Shown: one piece after another, positions 6,678-6,701 of the stretch
How positions within the stretch are numbered: the first letter of the stretch is position 1
Layout: every line of letters begins with the position of its first letter
Source of the DNA: an uncultured Clostridia bacterium
Lineage (GTDB): Bacteria; Bacillota; Clostridia; UBA1381
DNA: 6,701 bases
Direction: 5' to 3'
NCBI GenBank assembly: GCA_945948775.1
Contig: CAMFCK010000047.1
Coordinates: 1-6,701, forward strand
Notes under the pieces: model-generated
The model's input: the letters and a program-made list of their open reading frames with translations, nothing else
The model's database searches: none
Told to the model about the DNA's origin: nothing
Translations under genes and position numbers: made by a program

Positions 6678-6701
6678 CATATGTTTGCTGTGAAGCTGTA
6701 A

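Noticed and set aside
6657..6701. Possible end of a plus-strand gene, with TAA at 6699-6701.
   Set aside because: The frame is closed by another TAA at 6654-6656, leaving about 14 codons, with no ribosome site or conserved content.

Overview
The window reads as an ordinary chromosomal segment of a low-to-moderate GC Gram-positive bacterium. The best guess is a member of the Clostridia (Bacillota). The grounds are the PTS and Trk protein types, near-consensus sigma-A promoters, purine-rich Shine-Dalgarno sites and frequent AGA and ATA codons. The assignment is by impression; nothing in the window names a genus. Every gene I can support is on the minus strand, so transcription runs from high to low coordinates. 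I see no mobile element, CRISPR array, tRNA or rRNA.

First transcription unit (about 6677 down to 3686): a promoter with an extended -10 box, then fruK (1-phosphofructokinase), ptsH (HPr) and ptsI (enzyme I), closed by a strong intrinsic terminator. EI takes phosphate from PEP and passes it to HPr, which feeds sugar-specific EII permeases. FruK phosphorylates the fructose-1-phosphate made by a fructose EII, giving fructose-1,6-bisphosphate. No fructose EII (fruA) gene lies in the window. The HPr keeps His15 but has Arg at position 46, where Gram-positive HPr normally carries the regulatory Ser46. This is the most interesting point in the window.

Second transcription unit (3629 down past 1): a promoter matching the TTGACA-N17-TATAAT consensus perfectly, then trkA (tandem-RCK potassium-transport regulator), trkH (potassium-translocating membrane subunit) and a YihY/BrkB-family membrane protein of unknown function that runs off the left edge. 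The three genes are 12 bp and 1 bp apart and are probably one operon. TrkA gates TrkH in response to bound nucleotide. The role of the YihY-like protein is not known.

The two units are separated by a 170-bp intergenic region (3562-3731) holding the ptsI terminator and the trkA promoter. The right-hand 88 bp (6614-6701) hold the fruK promoter and weak inverted repeats, with no gene visible. I did not find a previously undescribed system here.
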